Positions 25,721-26,458 of a stretch of 26,458 nt of DNA are shown here, in pieces. Numbering within the stretch: the first letter of the stretch is position 1; each line of letters starts with the position of its first letter. The position numbers and the translations under genes are program-made. Below the pieces are notes generated by a model, which had not been told where the DNA came from, did not search any database, and saw only the letters and a list, made by a program, of their open reading frames with translations. Origin of the DNA: Irpex lacteus (lineage: Eukaryota > Basidiomycota > Agaricomycetes > Polyporales > Irpicaceae); the NCBI GenBank assembly GCA_001986395.2, contig MQVO02000123.1:1-26458 (forward strand), given 5' to 3'.

Positions 25721-25849
25721 TTAAAATTCTATAAATGAAAAACTCTATAAATAAAATTTTTACGTTGCTCCACCTCCTAGATAAAGGACAAATTGGAGGT
25801 ACTGTTTACGGACGTTATGTTTCTTTAGTTTATACTTTATTCATGGAAA
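25721..25849. other. Spacer
   Basis: Includes GTTGCTCCACCTCCTAGATA and GGAGGTACTGTTTACGGACG, more balanced than the surroundings. No frame could be identified. Confidence 0.35.
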
Positions 25850-25980
25850 ACAAATAATATTGTAACAGCCAATAAGAGATTATATCCTTTTACAGAAGTG
25901 AATCCGTTTTATGAGTTGGAGTGAGAAATTGTCAATGGTTTTTATACGGTGATTCACCTGAAGCTAAGATCTTAAGGTAA
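25850..25980 (+). pseudogene. Partial copy of the membrane-protein pseudogene tail
   Basis: Encodes NIVTANKRLYPFTEVNPFYE, LEW (TGA)EIVNG, then in the next frame GDSPEAKILR. This parallels IVSVTADHRYYPFTEVNP, FYGESAEAKVLR in the pseudogene at about 14520-14660. The two copies differ enough to be old relatives, so this protein family existed in at least two versions in this genome. Confidence 0.65.
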
Positions 25981-26458
25981 AATATAATTTACCATTTATA
26001 TATACCTATAGTTAATTCTCTAATAATAATTTAATATAAAGATTAATAAATGCTAGTTAAAGTTTAATAGAGTTATATTTGAATAGTAATAAATGAGTTA
26101 TTAAATAAATTAGTATATCAGTGCAAAGTAAATAAAAAGTGAAAGAGAGAGTATAATTCTTTAGTCTTGCACAGAAAAAGAAAAAAGAGTAAAGTAAAAA
26201 AAAAAATCCTAGCAATAAGCTTATATAAAAAATAACTATCTGTTTTTTAGTTGGAAATGGATTAGAGTTGTCATAAAGTTATAGGGCATATGTAACTAAG
26301 TAGTGCAGTGGTAAGAGGAAAGTGTGTATAGATTAAATATAATAAAAAATTAAAGTAGTGATATAAATTAAAATTATTTATTTTAAAGATTAAAATTTTA
26401 CTATATTTATTTTCTTTAGTAAAGATTATTTACAAGGATAGGAGGATAAATCAAGAGA
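25981..26458. other. A+T-rich terminal spacer
   Basis: Low-complexity sequence to the end of the window. A short stretch near 26296-26320 (GTAGTGCAGTGGTAAGAGG) looks like a tRNA D arm, but no cloverleaf forms around it. No gene assigned. Confidence 0.45.

Noticed and set aside
26290..26330. Possible tRNA (GCAGTGGTAAGAG-like D arm)
   Set aside because: No matching anticodon, T arm or acceptor stem could be formed around it.

Overview
The window reads as part of a mitochondrial genome of a filamentous fungus, most likely an Agaricomycete (Basidiomycota). The evidence is strong A+T bias, complete cox1 and cox2 of fungal type, a fungal-type large-subunit rRNA (rnl), mitochondrial tRNAs, and many remnants of group II intron reverse transcriptases and LAGLIDADG / GIY-YIG homing endonucleases. 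I cannot name the genus. Only a small part of the 26 kb is intact genes: cox1, cox2, rnl, four kinds of tRNA (two of them in two copies), and one intact but unrecognised membrane ORF. Much of the rest is broken gene fragments embedded in A+T-rich spacer and studded with about 24 copies of a short palindromic element.

Layout. 1-480: a divergent second LSU-rRNA fragment (minus). 886-1964: a membrane ORF of 264 residues (minus) whose C-terminal continuation lies in another frame behind a homopolymer. 2.0-6.2 kb: palindromes, pieces of at least two group II intron RT/maturase genes (one with its motif order permuted), a reversed cox3 tail, an atp6 fragment, and an intact trnW (minus). 6.7-9.4 kb: two decayed LAGLIDADG genes, two tandem cox3 3' ends, charged-protein remnants and a truncated GIY-YIG reading frame. 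9.77 kb: trnL(UAA).

Core. A 958-bp inverted repeat (9864-10821 and 17595-18552), with trnM(CAU), trnE(UUC), a G+C-rich island and one palindrome in each arm, brackets a segment of about 6.8 kb. At one inner edge is cox2 (plus), at the other cox1 (minus), pointing toward each other. A 27-nt element just upstream of each start codon is identical between the two genes. Recombination between the arms would invert the cox2-cox1 segment while leaving each gene behind the same tRNA pair and leader. Between the two genes lie a group II RT remnant and a multiply frameshifted membrane-protein gene.

18.6-26.4 kb: palindromes, rnl (minus, about 19.7-22.9 kb, with a palindrome inside it), a decayed LAGLIDADG gene (minus), an nad4 fragment, a cob 3' fragment (minus) and a further copy of part of the membrane-protein pseudogene. 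The working parts supply complex IV subunits and translation RNA. The rest records repeated invasion, duplication and decay, and several fragment boundaries coincide with palindromes. All coordinates and reading frames were worked out by eye. Family assignments rest on recognised motifs, not on searches.
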